From Alteromonas sp. IB21 (GTDB taxonomy: Bacteria; Pseudomonadota; Gammaproteobacteria; Enterobacterales; Alteromonadaceae), in the NCBI RefSeq assembly GCF_016405965.1, contig NZ_JAEFCD010000012.1:1-64000 (forward strand): 64,000 nt of DNA. The letters are read 5' to 3'. The notes under the pieces are model-generated. The model worked only from the letters and a program-made list of their open reading frames with translations. It had not been told where the DNA came from and ran no database searches. Positions 26,093 through 36,525 of this stretch are shown piece by piece. The position numbers and the translations under genes were made by a program. How positions within the stretch are numbered: position 1 is the stretch's first letter; each line of letters begins with the position of its first letter.

Positions 26093-28684
26093 ATGGTCAA
26101 TCGTATCACAATTTGGCTAAGCTGTTTTTGCGCTGGCGCAATAAGTGCAGTTTTCTGGCGAGAACTTCCCTCTACACAAAGCATGGCGGTAATGCTTGCC
26201 TTACTCGTAGTAACCAGCTCAATTATACTGCTCTATCGGAACTACATACACGCTGCTAAGCAAGCAGTAGCAGAAGTCCTGCTATGTTGGGCAATCAGCG
26301 GTCTGCTAATAGGTGTTCTATGGGTGGCGAGTTTAGGGCATTTTTACTACGCTTGGCAACTTCCTCACGATAAAATTCAACAAGATGTCACAATAGTGGG
26401 TCAGGTCATCGCCGGCGGGTGCGTATCGCATAGATTTTTAAATGACCATACTCCCCATCACTATGTTGTGGTTATTCGAACCATAGATGGTCAAAGCACC
26501 GATGGATTTATAAAAACGCCTATTTTTAACGCGCTGTTGTTTATCAGTTTTAAGTTCAAGGCTAGGCTCAGCCACACTCAATATAGCTTCACTAATAGTG
26601 AAGTCGTCGGCAATTCAGGAACGTTTGATGAGCATGGTGACATTGAAACCGTACCCCTGAAAACAAAGGCCGCCTGCTTGCATGATGGCGATGTTTTTAC
26701 TGCGGTAGTTAAACTCAAGCCTGCTTATGGCACTGCGAACCCCGTGGGATTCAGCCGTCAGCAACACTTAGTGAGTCAGTTTATCTACGCAACGGGTTAC
26801 GTTAAAACGTTACATGCTGAGAGTACTCTCCACAACCACAGTATGCGCAACGCGCTGGCCGATTGGCTGTCAAGCTTGAATCTAGTACATCACTCATGGT
26901 GGAGTGCATTATTGCTCGGCAATAAAACGCACTTTACACAACAAGACTGGACCCTATTGCAACGCACTGGAACGGGACATTTGTTTAGTATCTCAGGTAT
27001 GCATCTGTCGATAGTAGCTGGGGTGTGCTTCTTTGTGTTTATTCCCTTCATCTTTGTCATCGGGCACGTAATTCATGTGCTTCGTTCACTTAAACGTTAC
27101 CCTTTTCCTCATATAGCGTGTTTTTCCGCCTATCAAAGGCTGCATTTTAATGGGGTGTTTACTTGTAAAAATGCAGGCTTAAGAGTATGGGTGTTAGTTT
27201 CTGTTATTATCGTATGTTACTTCTATGCGTTACTAAGTGGCATGGCACTTCCTGTAGTGCGCGCGTTACTTTTGCTCACATTGGGTTGCTTGCTCTCAAT
27301 ATTCAAAGTGGCGTGGAGGTCAGTTAATATTGGATTGGCCATGTTAGCGCTATGCTTAGTGCTCTTTCCCTTCTCTATGTTAAATGCGAGCTTTTACTTA
27401 AGTATTGGTGCGGTAATTTGCATCTGGTTCTTTGTAAACACCCTTAGCATACATCGAGAACCCTGGTATTTCGCGATAGCAAAGCTTCAAATAGCGCTGA
27501 CAGTTATCATGATGCCGCTGACCACTATTTGGTTTGGCAATGTGAGCGTTATTTCACTCATTGCGAATTTGTTTGCACTGCCTCTTGTAACGCTATTGTT
27601 GCCAATTTGTCTGATGTCGCTACTTATTAGCTTTTACTTTAGTACGGTTGGTATTGGCCAATTTGCTATAGAAATATTGAAATATAGTGACCACGTGTTT
27701 GGCTATTTGCTCTCACTTTTGGTTTTTTTGAGTGAACTGGATCTGAGTGCCCTCAACCTATTTGTAGACACATCAAGTGCACTTTGCTTTTTAGCCGCTA
27801 TCATTCTTTTCTGTTTACCCTACTGGCGATTTAAGCGCTTTTGCCTATTTTTACTTTCGCTGCCTTTGGCTACATCCTTAATTCAATGGCTACCACCTAA
27901 TGATGAGGTTTGGGCGCTGCATGTGCTTGATGCAGGGCAGGCAAGTGCCATCACTGTTACAAAAGGTGATAGTGCCATTATTATCGACTCGGGCGCGCAA
28001 TATGGAGGTAATGCAATAACGGCTACGCAATACCTGTTACCCCTTCTTAAAAGCGTGAAAGTGAAACAAGTAGACCATGTTATTCATACTCATAGTGACA
28101 ATGATCATGCGGGCGGTCTGCGTGCGTTAATGGTCCATCCTATTGCAAAGAATGCTAAGTTTTATTCTCCAACGCTCGGTTGCGAGAGAGATACGCACTT
28201 TGACTGGCAAGGGTTAACCATCAGTTTTTTGTGGCCACTAAAAGGCAATGATCAAGATAATAACGCAATGTCTTGTGTAGTCGGGATTTCTGATCCATCT
28301 GGCAGCGTGCTCATACCGGGAGATATCGAAAAAGAAAGTGAATACGCTTTAGTCACTAAAGAGTTCGCGAAAGGAACGTCAGCGCTTAATGCCGATATAT
28401 TGATTGCGCCACACCACGGCAGCAATACCTCGTCTACCGATATTTTCATTAAACATGTATCGCCGAAAGCGGTAATTTATACTCAAGGGTATGAAAACCG
28501 GTGGAAATTCCCTGCGTTAAATGTTGTAGAGCGCTATAAGCAGCACAACGTACAGCAGTACTTTACAAGCTCAGAAGGCTATACTCTTGTGACCCTTGAG
28601 AAAGGAACTTTTCACGTAAAGACGTTGCGTGGTGATTTGAAAAAACGATGGTATTTAAAGGGCAGGTCTCCTCGACATCTTTAA
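26093..28684 (+). CDS. comEC: DNA-uptake channel ComEC/Rec2
   Basis: The 863-residue protein has the three-part ComEC plan: N-terminal membrane helices with an OB-like soluble domain (about 90-240), the competence domain with many helices (about 290-600), and a C-terminal metallo-beta-lactamase domain. The last has HTHSDNDHAGG (near residue 663) and later IAPHHGSN. ComEC forms the inner-membrane channel for transforming DNA, and its MBL domain probably degrades one strand. The start ATG lies after AAAAAC; no good ribosome site is seen. The gene is complete. Confidence 0.93.
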   Translation: MVNRITIWLSCFCAGAISAVFWRELPSTQSMAVMLALLVVTSSIILLYRNYIHAAKQAVAEVLLCWAISGLLIGVLWVASLGHFYYAWQLPHDKIQQDVTIVGQVIAGGCVSHRFLNDHTPHHYVVVIRTIDGQSTDGFIKTPIFNALLFISFKFKARLSHTQYSFTNSEVVGNSGTFDEHGDIETVPLKTKAACLHDGDVFTAVVKLKPAYGTANPVGFSRQQHLVSQFIYATGYVKTLHAESTLHNHSMRNALADWLSSLNLVHHSWWSALLLGNKTHFTQQDWTLLQRTGTGHLFSISGMHLSIVAGVCFFVFIPFIFVIGHVIHVLRSLKRYPFPHIACFSAYQRLHFNGVFTCKNAGLRVWVLVSVIIVCYFYALLSGMALPVVRALLLLTLGCLLSIFKVAWRSVNIGLAMLALCLVLFPFSMLNASFYLSIGAVICIWFFVNTLSIHREPWYFAIAKLQIALTVIMMPLTTIWFGNVSVISLIANLFALPLVTLLLPICLMSLLISFYFSTVGIGQFAIEILKYSDHVFGYLLSLLVFLSELDLSALNLFVDTSSALCFLAAIILFCLPYWRFKRFCLFLLSLPLATSLIQWLPPNDEVWALHVLDAGQASAITVTKGDSAIIIDSGAQYGGNAITATQYLLPLLKSVKVKQVDHVIHTHSDNDHAGGLRALMVHPIAKNAKFYSPTLGCERDTHFDWQGLTISFLWPLKGNDQDNNAMSCVVGISDPSGSVLIPGDIEKESEYALVTKEFAKGTSALNADILIAPHHGSNTSSTDIFIKHVSPKAVIYTQGYENRWKFPALNVVERYKQHNVQQYFTSSEGYTLVTLEKGTFHVKTLRGDLKKRWYLKGRSPRHL

Positions 28685-28880
28685 GTCTATTTCAACAGTA
28701 ACTCCATACCGCGCGGCGAAACTGGGGTATAACCTTTACAAGAGTGATAATTGACCACACATTACTCAAGTCGTCGACAGACTAATCAATTTTATCGCTA
28801 TATTAGTGAATTAAAGCGAGAACGAGTACAATAGTTTTAACGCGTTTTTGCCAACGTTTCAGACAGGTTAAAATAACTAC

Positions 28881-30629
28881 ATGCAGCAAACCGACAACTC
28901 GGATTATCAAATTAAACGCTTTTTACAGTATTTAAAAGCGTACAAAGTTCCTTTTGTATTTGCCATTATTGGTATGATTGGCTATTCCGCGGTAGATACG
29001 TTTGTATTCTCTCAGCTTCAGCCGATGATTGACGAATCTCTTGGGAAAAACGATCACGACTACCTTCGTTTAGCGGCCTTCGCAATTGTACCGCTGTTTT
29101 TGCTGCGTGGTGTGTTTAATTTTCTAGGCAGCTATACGCTGAGCTGGATTGGTGCACAAGTTGTGATGCGTATGCGCCAACAATTATTTGAAAAATATAT
29201 TCATTTACCGGTTTCTTTTCACGATCATCATGCTGTTGGTGGCTTAATAAGTAAGGTTACGTACGATACCGAGCAAGTGGCTAACGCTTCTGGTAAAGCG
29301 CTGCTGACGTTAGTGAGAGAGGGAGCGCTGGTAATTGGCCTTCTTTGCGTCATGTTTTATTACTCGTGGCAACTATCGCTAATCTTTCTTCTTATTGGTC
29401 CGGTGGTTGCGATTATCGTGTCTATCGTTAGTAAACGTTTCCGCGTTGTTAGCAAAAATATTCAGCAATCTATGGGCAACCTTACCTCTTCGGTAGAGCA
29501 GGCGGTAAAAGGTCATAAAGTTGTGATCATGTTTGGCGGTCAGGAAATAGAGCAAGAGCGCTTTAAACAGAAAAACAACCATAATCGCCAGCAGTCAATG
29601 AAGCTGAACGTCACGTCTATTTTAAGTGTGTCATCTATCCAAGTTATTGCATCCATAGCGCTCGCCGTTGTTTTGTTCATTGCCAGTACACCAGGCATGT
29701 TAGAAAAACTTACCGCTGGTGTTTTTATTAATGTCGTTTTCTGTATGGTTATGCTGCTTAAGCCTCTTAAACAATTGACCACTATTAATAATCAATTTCA
29801 AAAGGGAATGGCTGCGTGTGCGAGTATTTTCGAAATCCTCGATGAAGCTGATGAAGAAGATAAAGGTGAAACCAAAATCAAGCGTGCTGCGGGCAAAATA
29901 GAGTTTGATGACGTTACGTTTTACTACCCAGGAAAGCAGACGCCAGCATTAACTAATGTCAGCTTCACGGCCAACCCCGGGCAGTCCATTGCACTGGTAG
30001 GGCGTTCAGGAAGCGGGAAATCTACAATATCTTCTTTGCTGACGCGTTTTTATGTTCCGCAAAAAGGGCAAATTCGGCTAGATGATGTTGGGCTTAACGA
30101 CATCGATTTGAAAGACCTGCGTGCTCAGTTTGCAGTGGTATCTCAAAACGTCACTCTGTTTAATGACTCTATCGCTAACAATATAGCTTATGGCGCTCGA
30201 CAGAATGTTTCGCGGAAAGAGATAGAAAATGCAGCTAAAATTGCGCATGTAGAGGAATTCCTGGCAAATCTTCCTGATGGTTTAGATACTGTTATTGGTG
30301 AAAATGGCCTTATGCTCTCGGGCGGTCAACGTCAGCGCATAGCGATTGCTCGCGCCATACTTGCAGATGCGCCTATTCTTATCTTAGATGAAGCAACATC
30401 AGCGCTTGATACGGAATCGGAACGTTTAATCCAAGACGCTTTAGAAACATTGCAAAAACGATGTACCAGCATCGTAGTAGCACACCGTTTGTCTACAATT
30501 GAAAATGCAGATTGCATTATGGTGGTAGAACAAGGTGAGATTATTGAAAAGGGTAAACACGATGCGTTGCTTGAAAAAGGCGGCCATTATGCGCAATTAC
30601 ATGCATTGCAGTTTGGTGAGACAAAGTGA
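28881..30629 (+). CDS. msbA: lipid A exporter MsbA
   Basis: This 582-residue half-transporter has six N-terminal membrane helices (about residues 15-310) and an ABC domain. The Walker A loop is GRSGSGKST near 374, the signature LSGGQRQR near 478, and Walker B ILILDEATSALD near 499. It flips lipid A-core across the inner membrane as a homodimer. lpxK overlaps its end by 4 nt (GTGA), and ycaR and kdsB follow. This msbA-lpxK-ycaR-kdsB order is the standard gammaproteobacterial cluster. Confidence 0.96.
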   Translation: MQQTDNSDYQIKRFLQYLKAYKVPFVFAIIGMIGYSAVDTFVFSQLQPMIDESLGKNDHDYLRLAAFAIVPLFLLRGVFNFLGSYTLSWIGAQVVMRMRQQLFEKYIHLPVSFHDHHAVGGLISKVTYDTEQVANASGKALLTLVREGALVIGLLCVMFYYSWQLSLIFLLIGPVVAIIVSIVSKRFRVVSKNIQQSMGNLTSSVEQAVKGHKVVIMFGGQEIEQERFKQKNNHNRQQSMKLNVTSILSVSSIQVIASIALAVVLFIASTPGMLEKLTAGVFINVVFCMVMLLKPLKQLTTINNQFQKGMAACASIFEILDEADEEDKGETKIKRAAGKIEFDDVTFYYPGKQTPALTNVSFTANPGQSIALVGRSGSGKSTISSLLTRFYVPQKGQIRLDDVGLNDIDLKDLRAQFAVVSQNVTLFNDSIANNIAYGARQNVSRKEIENAAKIAHVEEFLANLPDGLDTVIGENGLMLSGGQRQRIAIARAILADAPILILDEATSALDTESERLIQDALETLQKRCTSIVVAHRLSTIENADCIMVVEQGEIIEKGKHDALLEKGGHYAQLHALQFGETK

Positions 30630-31657
30630 GCCAAAGGCAAAACGCCACTCTTCACGATAAGTGGTACTCTGGTCACGGGTTTGTTTGGCTTTTTGCGCCG
30701 CTCGCTTTACTATTTTATTTCGCCTCTGCCATTCGACGACTGCTTTTTAAAATAGGTATCAAGAAAGCATTCAAGGCTGACGTACCCGTGATCGTGGTAG
30801 GCAATATATCTGTTGGCGGTAACGGCAAAACCCCTGTGGTTTTAGCTCTAGCGACTTACTATCAAGCGCGAGGCCTAAAAGTAGGTATTTTAAGTCGCGG
30901 TTACGGCGCTGATTCACCCGTATACCCAAGATTAGTGAAAGGTGATGACAACGCGTCTGAAGTGGGCGATGAACCCAGACTGCTGGCAATTCGAAGTCAA
31001 TGTGATGTAGTCATTGATCCCGTGCGGGCGAGGGGAGCTGCCTACTTAACGAATGAATTAGAGTGTGAACTGATAATTTGCGATGATGGATTGCAGCATT
31101 ATGCGCTTCATCGAGATGTTGAAATTGTCGTCATGGATGATAGAAAGGTAGGTAGCGGATATTTGCTTCCAATGGGACCACTCCGAGAAGGCCAATGGAG
31201 ACTGGGTACCGTAGATGCTCTTGTTCATAACAGCCGCTCTATGCCAACATTTGACAGCGCAGTATCGCCACAATTTCTTATGACGTTGGTTCCTGGAGAC
31301 TTCACATCAGTTTCAAATAGGATGAAAACGACAACGGTAGAAGAAATTAGAAAGCTTCCCTGTAGTGCAATCGCAGGTATTGGTTCTCCTCAGCGCTTTT
31401 TCAGTCAGCTAAGAGAAATGGGAATTGACTTATCGGTCACTTATCCTTTAGCCGATCATCAGGCTATCTCGTCGTCTGATATTCCAGATGGAAGGGTGCT
31501 AATGACAGAAAAGGATGCAGTAAAAGCCGCACCATTCGCACATAATGACTGTTGGTTTTTGCCTGTTAGTGCGCATTTAGCCCCGGATTTTTTTAATTTA
31601 ATAAACGTGAAACTTGCAAACGCAGGTTTAAATATTCACCAGAACGGACAGGAATAA
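30626..31657 (+). CDS. lpxK: tetraacyldisaccharide 4'-kinase LpxK
   Basis: LpxK adds the 4'-phosphate to the lipid A precursor. The start is GTG 30626, overlapping the msbA stop in a GTGA, so it is translationally coupled. The ATP-binding loop is seen as [14 protein letters not shown] near residues 57-70, and the catalytic region continues with [21 protein letters not shown]. The protein is 343 residues, slightly longer than the 328 of E. coli. One membrane-associated hydrophobic stretch lies near residues 13-33. Part of the msbA operon. Confidence 0.95.
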   Translation: MSQRQNATLHDKWYSGHGFVWLFAPLALLFYFASAIRRLLFKIGIKKAFKADVPVIVVGNISVGGNGKTPVVLALATYYQARGLKVGILSRGYGADSPVYPRLVKGDDNASEVGDEPRLLAIRSQCDVVIDPVRARGAAYLTNELECELIICDDGLQHYALHRDVEIVVMDDRKVGSGYLLPMGPLREGQWRLGTVDALVHNSRSMPTFDSAVSPQFLMTLVPGDFTSVSNRMKTTTVEEIRKLPCSAIAGIGSPQRFFSQLREMGIDLSVTYPLADHQAISSSDIPDGRVLMTEKDAVKAAPFAHNDCWFLPVSAHLAPDFFNLINVKLANAGLNIHQNGQE

Positions 31658-31662
31658 CAACA

Positions 31663-31857
31663 ATGGCGTTCGATAAAAAGCTTTTAGAAGTATTGGCTTG
31701 CCCAGTATGTAAAGGAAAACTCGTACTTAACGAAGATAACACGCAGTTAGTGTGTCGGTTTGATAGGTTAGCCTATGAAATCAAAGACGGCATCCCAGTG
31801 TTAATAGAAAGCAAGGCAATATCACTGTCGCTAGACGAAGTAGACGCAACGCGCTGA
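31663..31857 (+). CDS. ycaR: Trm112/YcaR-family protein
   Basis: This 64-residue protein starts with [17 protein letters not shown], whose CPVC motif is the family hallmark, and ends in the [15 protein letters not shown] beta region. Other families carry two more zinc cysteines; only one further Cys (C30) is seen here. It follows lpxK by 5 nt and precedes kdsB, its standard place. The exact role is unsettled, though eukaryotic Trm112 is a methyltransferase cofactor. The window ORF is complete. Confidence 0.9.
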   Translation: MAFDKKLLEVLACPVCKGKLVLNEDNTQLVCRFDRLAYEIKDGIPVLIESKAISLSLDEVDATR

Positions 31858-31898
31858 TAACCCGTTTAACTATTAGACAGTAAGGGCGAAAGAAATAT

Positions 31899-32648
31899 AT
31901 GTCATTTACAGTTGTGATCCCCGCTCGATATGGTTCAAGTCGTTTTCCTGGCAAGCCATTAGCACTTATCGGTGGAAAGCCCATGATACAGCACGTGGTT
32001 GAACGTGCCACAGAAGCGGGTGCTGATAATATCATTGTAGCTACAGATGATGAACGGATTAAAAACGTAGTCCTTGGTTTTGCTCACGTGTGCATGACTT
32101 CAGTAAACCATCAGTCGGGGACTGAGCGTATCGCAGAGGTCGTAGACAAAGAGGGAATTTCTAGCGACACAATTGTGGTGAATGTTCAAGGAGATGAACC
32201 CTTTATTCCTGCCGAAAATATTAATCAGGTTGCCACTAACTTAGCGAATGCGCCGCAATGTCAAATGGCTACATTGTCGACGCCTATCGCGAGTGTTGAA
32301 GATGTATTTAACCCCAATATTGTAAAGGTGGTGGTTAATCAAAAAGGAGAGTCGATTTATTTTTCACGCTCGCCGATACCGTTTGAGCGGGATTATATGA
32401 TGGCTAACCCTACCTCTGCTAATACAGCGCTTTATAACCGTCATATCGGTATTTACGCTTATCGTGCCAATTACATTAAACAGTACGTTTCATACGCGCC
32501 AAGCGCCCTTGAACAAATTGAGTCATTAGAGCAGCTTCGCGCACTTTGGTACGGCGATAAAATCCACTGCGAGGTTGCGTCAGCGCCACCGCCTGTTGGA
32601 ATTGATACGCCTGAAGATCTAGAACGTCTTTTAAAGACTATAAAATAG
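31899..32648 (+). CDS. kdsB: CMP-Kdo synthetase
   Basis: KdsB activates Kdo with CTP for lipopolysaccharide inner-core synthesis. The 249-residue protein begins with [19 protein letters not shown], the nucleotide-binding signature. It also shows [12 protein letters not shown] and the sugar-binding segment [24 protein letters not shown] lies before the ATG. It is the last gene of the msbA-lpxK-ycaR-kdsB cluster and is followed by a 126-bp gap. Confidence 0.96.
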   Translation: MSFTVVIPARYGSSRFPGKPLALIGGKPMIQHVVERATEAGADNIIVATDDERIKNVVLGFAHVCMTSVNHQSGTERIAEVVDKEGISSDTIVVNVQGDEPFIPAENINQVATNLANAPQCQMATLSTPIASVEDVFNPNIVKVVVNQKGESIYFSRSPIPFERDYMMANPTSANTALYNRHIGIYAYRANYIKQYVSYAPSALEQIESLEQLRALWYGDKIHCEVASAPPPVGIDTPEDLERLLKTIK

Positions 32649-32774
32649 CGAAGTATACGTGTTGATTCGTTTCGTCTAGTCTTCGCCAATTGGGTGTAAT
32701 TGGCTTATTCACACGTTTATTTTTTAAAATTATAAGACTGATTTAAGCACATAAAAAATAACAAGGGATTCGTT

Positions 32775-33434
32775 ATGAATGTAGTTATTACAGGTGGTAA
32801 CCGAGGTATTGGCCTTGCGCTAACCAAGCAATATAAAGCAAGAGGCGCGAAAGTTTATGCGACGTGCCGTAATAGTTGCGACGAGTTAAACAGTGCCGGC
32901 GTAAACATTGTCAGTGGTGTAGATGTAGCACAGCCAGAGACACTGGCAGAAAAACTGGCGCCCGTGATGGACGTAAAAATTGATTTGCTTATCAATAATG
33001 CGGGGGTGCTTGGTCGCGAGAGCATTGATGATTGGGACCCTAATACGATTGATTATCAGTTTCGCGTTAACGCGATGGGACCGTTATTAGTATCTCAAAC
33101 GCTATTACCAGCATTGGCAGAGGATGCAAAGATAGCGTTGATCACAAGTCGAATGGGCTCTATGTCTGATAACGGCTCGGGTGGGTATTATGGCTATCGC
33201 ATGTCAAAGGCCGCGTTAAATGCCGCTGGTGTATCGATGGCAAACGATCTTAGGGCGAAGGGAATTGCAGTTGGCATTTTCCACCCAGGATTTGTGCAAA
33301 CCGAAATGGTTAACGGAGCGGGCGACATCGACGCTGATACGTGTGCAGAGCGTTTGGCTAGTCGTATTGATGAGCTTACTGTAGACAACTCTGGCCGCTT
33401 TATTCATTCAAATGGTGAAGAATTACCTTGGTAA
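32775..33434 (+). CDS. short-chain dehydrogenase/reductase
   Basis: The classical SDR pattern is present. The cofactor loop is TGGNRGIGLAL (residues 6-16), then INNAGVLG, and the catalytic motif is YRMSK with Tyr and Lys around residue 138-142. Ser of the triad lies in LITSRMGSM. At 219 residues this is a short single-domain SDR like the CsgA/C-factor type. AAGGGATTC before the ATG is the ribosome site. Substrate unknown. A perfect 16-bp terminator follows. Confidence 0.88.
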   Translation: MNVVITGGNRGIGLALTKQYKARGAKVYATCRNSCDELNSAGVNIVSGVDVAQPETLAEKLAPVMDVKIDLLINNAGVLGRESIDDWDPNTIDYQFRVNAMGPLLVSQTLLPALAEDAKIALITSRMGSMSDNGSGGYYGYRMSKAALNAAGVSMANDLRAKGIAVGIFHPGFVQTEMVNGAGDIDADTCAERLASRIDELTVDNSGRFIHSNGEELPW

Positions 33435-33484
33435 ATTGGCTTAAAATCACTGTTAACTAACGGTTTGCTCAGCCCTAAACGCGA

Positions 33485-33520
33485 AAAACCCTATCGATTA
33501 ATAGTAATCGATAGGGTTTT
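33485..33520. terminator. bidirectional terminator
   Basis: AAAACCCTATCGATTA and TAATCGATAGGGTTTT form a perfect 16-bp stem around ATAG. It serves the SDR gene on the plus strand and rimO on the minus strand, which converge here. Confidence 0.92.
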
Positions 33521-33590
33521 TTATTGCCAAGTAAAGCAACAAGAGCTCAGTAGCGCATTTATGAAGTATGCGTAAACCTGGCTTTATAGT

Positions 33591-35036
33591 TTATTCTGCA
33601 GTATCGCCGTCTTCGTCTTGGTCTTCAGAAAGTACGGCCCACACATCGTGTTCGTTAGCGTGGATGACTTCAGCCCACACTCGGTCGCCAGGTTTTACAT
33701 CGTAAACGCCGTTGAGATGAACTAAACCATCTACTTCAGGTGCATCAGCGTAGGTTCGACCAACGGCGCCTTCCGCATCAACACTGTCGATGACGACTTG
33801 ATACTCATTTCCAATTCTCGCTTGTAATCTAGCAGCGCTTATTTCGCCTTGTACTTCCATAAAGCGAGCAAGACGAGCTTGTTTCACCTCTTCTGGTACA
33901 GGGTCTGGCAATTCATTTGCGCGAGCGCCTTCCACAGGTGAGTAAGCAAAAGCGCCAACGCGATCAAGTTGAGCTTCACGCAAGAAGTCTAACAACTCTT
34001 CAAATTCTTCCTCAGTTTCCCCTGGAAAACCTACTATGAATGTTGAACGAATTACCAGAGAAGGGCACTGTTCACGCCACTTCTTAACACGCTCCAGCAC
34101 GCGTTCAGCACTACCAGGGCGCTTCATGAGCTTCAGAATGCGCTTGTTTGCGTGCTGGAATGGAATATCTAAATAAGGAAGGATTTTACCTTCATTCATC
34201 AGTGGAATAAGGTCGTCGACATGAGGATAAGGGTAAACGTAGTGAAGACGAACCCAAATTCCCATTTCACCTAACTTTTCGCATAGCTGCTGCATATGCG
34301 CTTTAACCGGCATGCCATTCCAAAAACCCGTTCTGTGTTTAACGTCCACCCCGTAAGCACTGGTGTCTTGAGAGATAACCAGAAGCTCTTTGACGCCAGC
34401 ATCTTTTAAGCGTTTGGCTTCATCTAACACGTTGCCGACAGGGCGGCTAACAAGGTCGCCCCGCATTGAAGGAATGATGCAGAAGGTACAGCGGTGATTA
34501 CAGCCCTCTGATATTTTCAAGTAAGCGTAATGACGAGGGGTTAATTTTACACCGTGATCGGGTATCAAATCTGCGAAAGGATCATGCTGAGGCTTCGGCA
34601 AGTGATCATGTACTTGCTCAACGACCGTTTCATAAGCATGGGGGCCTGTGATTGCCAGCACGTTTGGATGAAGCTCTCGGATTTCATCCTCTTTAACCCC
34701 TAGACACCCGGTTACAATCACTTTGCCATTTTCTTTAAGTGCTTCTCCGATGGTGTCTAACGACTCTTCAACGGCCGCATCGATAAATCCGCAGGTATTA
34801 ACGATAACTAAGTCGGCGTCGTTATAGGTGGGAACAACGTCATACCCTTCGGTTCGAAGTTGAGTAAGAATACGCTCAGAATCAACCAAGTTCTTAGGGC
34901 AACCTAAGCTAACAAAACCAATTCTGCTGCCAACACGTTGGTCTGAAGGCTTGTTTTCACTAAGCACTTTAACGGGCGTCTCAAGCGTTGTGGTTTTGTT
35001 TACTACTTTGTTCGGATCAAACGTTTCTACTGTCAT
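33591..35036 (-). CDS. rimO: ribosomal protein S12 methylthiotransferase
   Basis: RimO methylthiolates Asp89 of ribosomal protein S12. The 481-residue protein has the MTTase N-terminal domain with cysteines C46, C82 and C111 for one iron-sulfur cluster. The radical-SAM motif is C179-x3-C183-x2-C186 ([10 protein letters not shown]). A TRAM domain closes the protein (about residues 400-460), with a very acidic tail. It has an N-terminal extension of about 35 residues beyond typical RimO. It is monocistronic between convergent terminators. Confidence 0.95.
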   Translation of the reverse strand: MTVETFDPNKVVNKTTTLETPVKVLSENKPSDQRVGSRIGFVSLGCPKNLVDSERILTQLRTEGYDVVPTYNDADLVIVNTCGFIDAAVEESLDTIGEALKENGKVIVTGCLGVKEDEIRELHPNVLAITGPHAYETVVEQVHDHLPKPQHDPFADLIPDHGVKLTPRHYAYLKISEGCNHRCTFCIIPSMRGDLVSRPVGNVLDEAKRLKDAGVKELLVISQDTSAYGVDVKHRTGFWNGMPVKAHMQQLCEKLGEMGIWVRLHYVYPYPHVDDLIPLMNEGKILPYLDIPFQHANKRILKLMKRPGSAERVLERVKKWREQCPSLVIRSTFIVGFPGETEEEFEELLDFLREAQLDRVGAFAYSPVEGARANELPDPVPEEVKQARLARFMEVQGEISAARLQARIGNEYQVVIDSVDAEGAVGRTYADAPEVDGLVHLNGVYDVKPGDRVWAEVIHANEHDVWAVLSEDQDEDGDTAE

Positions 35037-35352
35037 CTAAAATATCACCTGGCAAATGACTGTGTCTAAAATGGCCGCGGATTATACAGTAACTCGCGTT
35101 AATACGCAGTAGTTTTAAGCGACAAATCGTTGCTAGTTTACTATTGATAGCGAGCCAGCAATATTAAATTGGCACATTACACTCGCTATATTATGTGGTG
35201 AAGCAATACTTTCTTTGAAAAAGAGCATCTAAGGGGTAATGACTAAGGTTAACGTACGTATTTGAAAGATTAACGTGTTTAAAAAAATGAAGTCATCCCC
35301 ACTTTGAAGACTTAGGTCGGTAAATCCAAATTCGCGAGAACGGTATGGTTCT
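35037..35352. other. 316-bp intergenic region, rimO / DUF2919 divergent
   Basis: This gap separates two divergent genes. It holds the upstream region of rimO and probable promoters of both. There is a short GCGT-TAAT-ACGC inverted repeat at 35096-35107. I see no gene, strong repeat or clear operator. Confidence 0.5.
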
Positions 35353-35856
35353 GTGTTTAACAATAATGATGACAAAAGTGAGCACATGCTGAAACTCCCA
35401 CTTTCATGTTACGACGAGTCAGGTCGGATACTGCCTCCTCGTTGGTTATACGCTGTGTTTATTCTGTTGTGCATTGACTGGCTAGCGTTTATTTTTTCTC
35501 TGGCTTCTCGAACACAAACCAGTGGGTTGCTCACGTTTTTCTATCCGCAAAAAGAAAGCTTAGGCCTGGGGCTAGCAGCTAGCTTGCCAGTCCTTCTGGC
35601 ACTGGTTTTGGTTAGCCAAAGAGATAGGTTGTGGAAAAAGGGGTATATAGGCTGGCGCCGTCTGATAATACCGCTCGCACAATTAGGCGTGCTGCTACTG
35701 CTTAATGTACAGCTCTACTATGCCATGCATCACCACTGGGGGTTTGAAGTCATTACCGGCGTAAAAATTGTTTTTTATGGCGTAGCGCTCTACGCTATTT
35801 CCAAAAGCCGCCATCTGAGGTGGATGATAGAAGATTGGGAAGCGCCTAACCCATAA
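35353..35856 (+). CDS. DUF2919 membrane protein (YfeZ-like)
   Basis: The 167-residue protein has four hydrophobic segments. Its start after the charged tail reads LPLSCYDESGRILPPRWLY, the DUF2919 hallmark. The GTG at 35353 is the longest start; the ATG at 35386 (156 residues, MLKLPLSCYDES) is equally likely and closer to relatives. E. coli YfeZ is a related inner-membrane protein of unknown role. A terminator hairpin overlaps the stop codon. Confidence 0.8.
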   Translation: MFNNNDDKSEHMLKLPLSCYDESGRILPPRWLYAVFILLCIDWLAFIFSLASRTQTSGLLTFFYPQKESLGLGLAASLPVLLALVLVSQRDRLWKKGYIGWRRLIIPLAQLGVLLLLNVQLYYAMHHHWGFEVITGVKIVFYGVALYAISKSRHLRWMIEDWEAPNP

Positions 35857-35864
35857 AGGCGCTT
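35840..35864 (+). terminator. terminator overlapping the DUF2919 stop codon
   Basis: AAGCGCCT (35840-35847) and AGGCGCTT (35857-35864) form an 8-bp stem, followed by a T-run. The stem begins inside the last codons. Confidence 0.75.
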
Positions 35865-35884
35865 TTTAGTGGCGATGTTAGCTT

Positions 35885-36298
35885 TTAGTGACTGAACTTG
35901 TGATTCGCTAAAGCTTTCTCGTAGTATGCAAAAACGCTTACTTGACTGTCGTTAACCAGACGTTCATAGCAAATACCAGCGAAAGCGTAGGTGTTGTCCC
36001 CAACTTTTAAAAACACGGTCGGTGCTTGAGGATTCGACTGGTCGTATATCCATTCTCCGTCTAATTTCGCTTTTAGAATTTCACCTATGTATGCACCAAA
36101 TATATTGCAGATAGTAAATACTGCCTCATCTTCTAATGCTAAATCATGATATTTATCTACAAAGCTAAGCAAAACGTCATCAACTAGCGCAATACTCTCG
36201 GGGGTTTTGTCCAGTACAATATTGAACTCATCGGCTGCGGTTACTACTGCGTCTTTTGCACAATCTGACATTAATTTATCGAGTTCATCAGGTGACAT
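35885..36298 (-). CDS. hypothetical protein, 137 aa
   Basis: I take the ATG at 36298 (137 residues) because AAGGAGAAC lies 5-7 nt upstream; the frame extends further to 36337. The protein is acidic and soluble (SPDELDKLMSDCAKDAVVTA, ALEDEAVFTICNIFGAYIGEILKAKL) with a C-terminal part containing VFLKVGDNTYAF. No signal peptide or membrane segment. No family was recognised with confidence. It lies between the DUF2919 gene and tcdA on the opposite strand from the former. Confidence 0.7.
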   Translation of the reverse strand: MSPDELDKLMSDCAKDAVVTAADEFNIVLDKTPESIALVDDVLLSFVDKYHDLALEDEAVFTICNIFGAYIGEILKAKLDGEWIYDQSNPQAPTVFLKVGDNTYAFAGICYERLVNDSQVSVFAYYEKALANHKFSH

Positions 36299-36525
36299 CT
36301 TGTTCTCCTTCTCACCGAGAATGGCATTGGCATACATACCAATATTTTAATTATTAAAACCTGCGACGTTTGCTAGCTTTCAGCGTTTTCAACAAGATTT
36401 TTACACTTATCGCTAAGATAAAAGTCATTCTCCTGGGTTTTACGAGTTAATCACTTTTATTAAAAGCTCATTACGTCAGCACGTTACAGTTCTTACACTA
36501 TTGTGCGTAACTTATCGGCCGATGT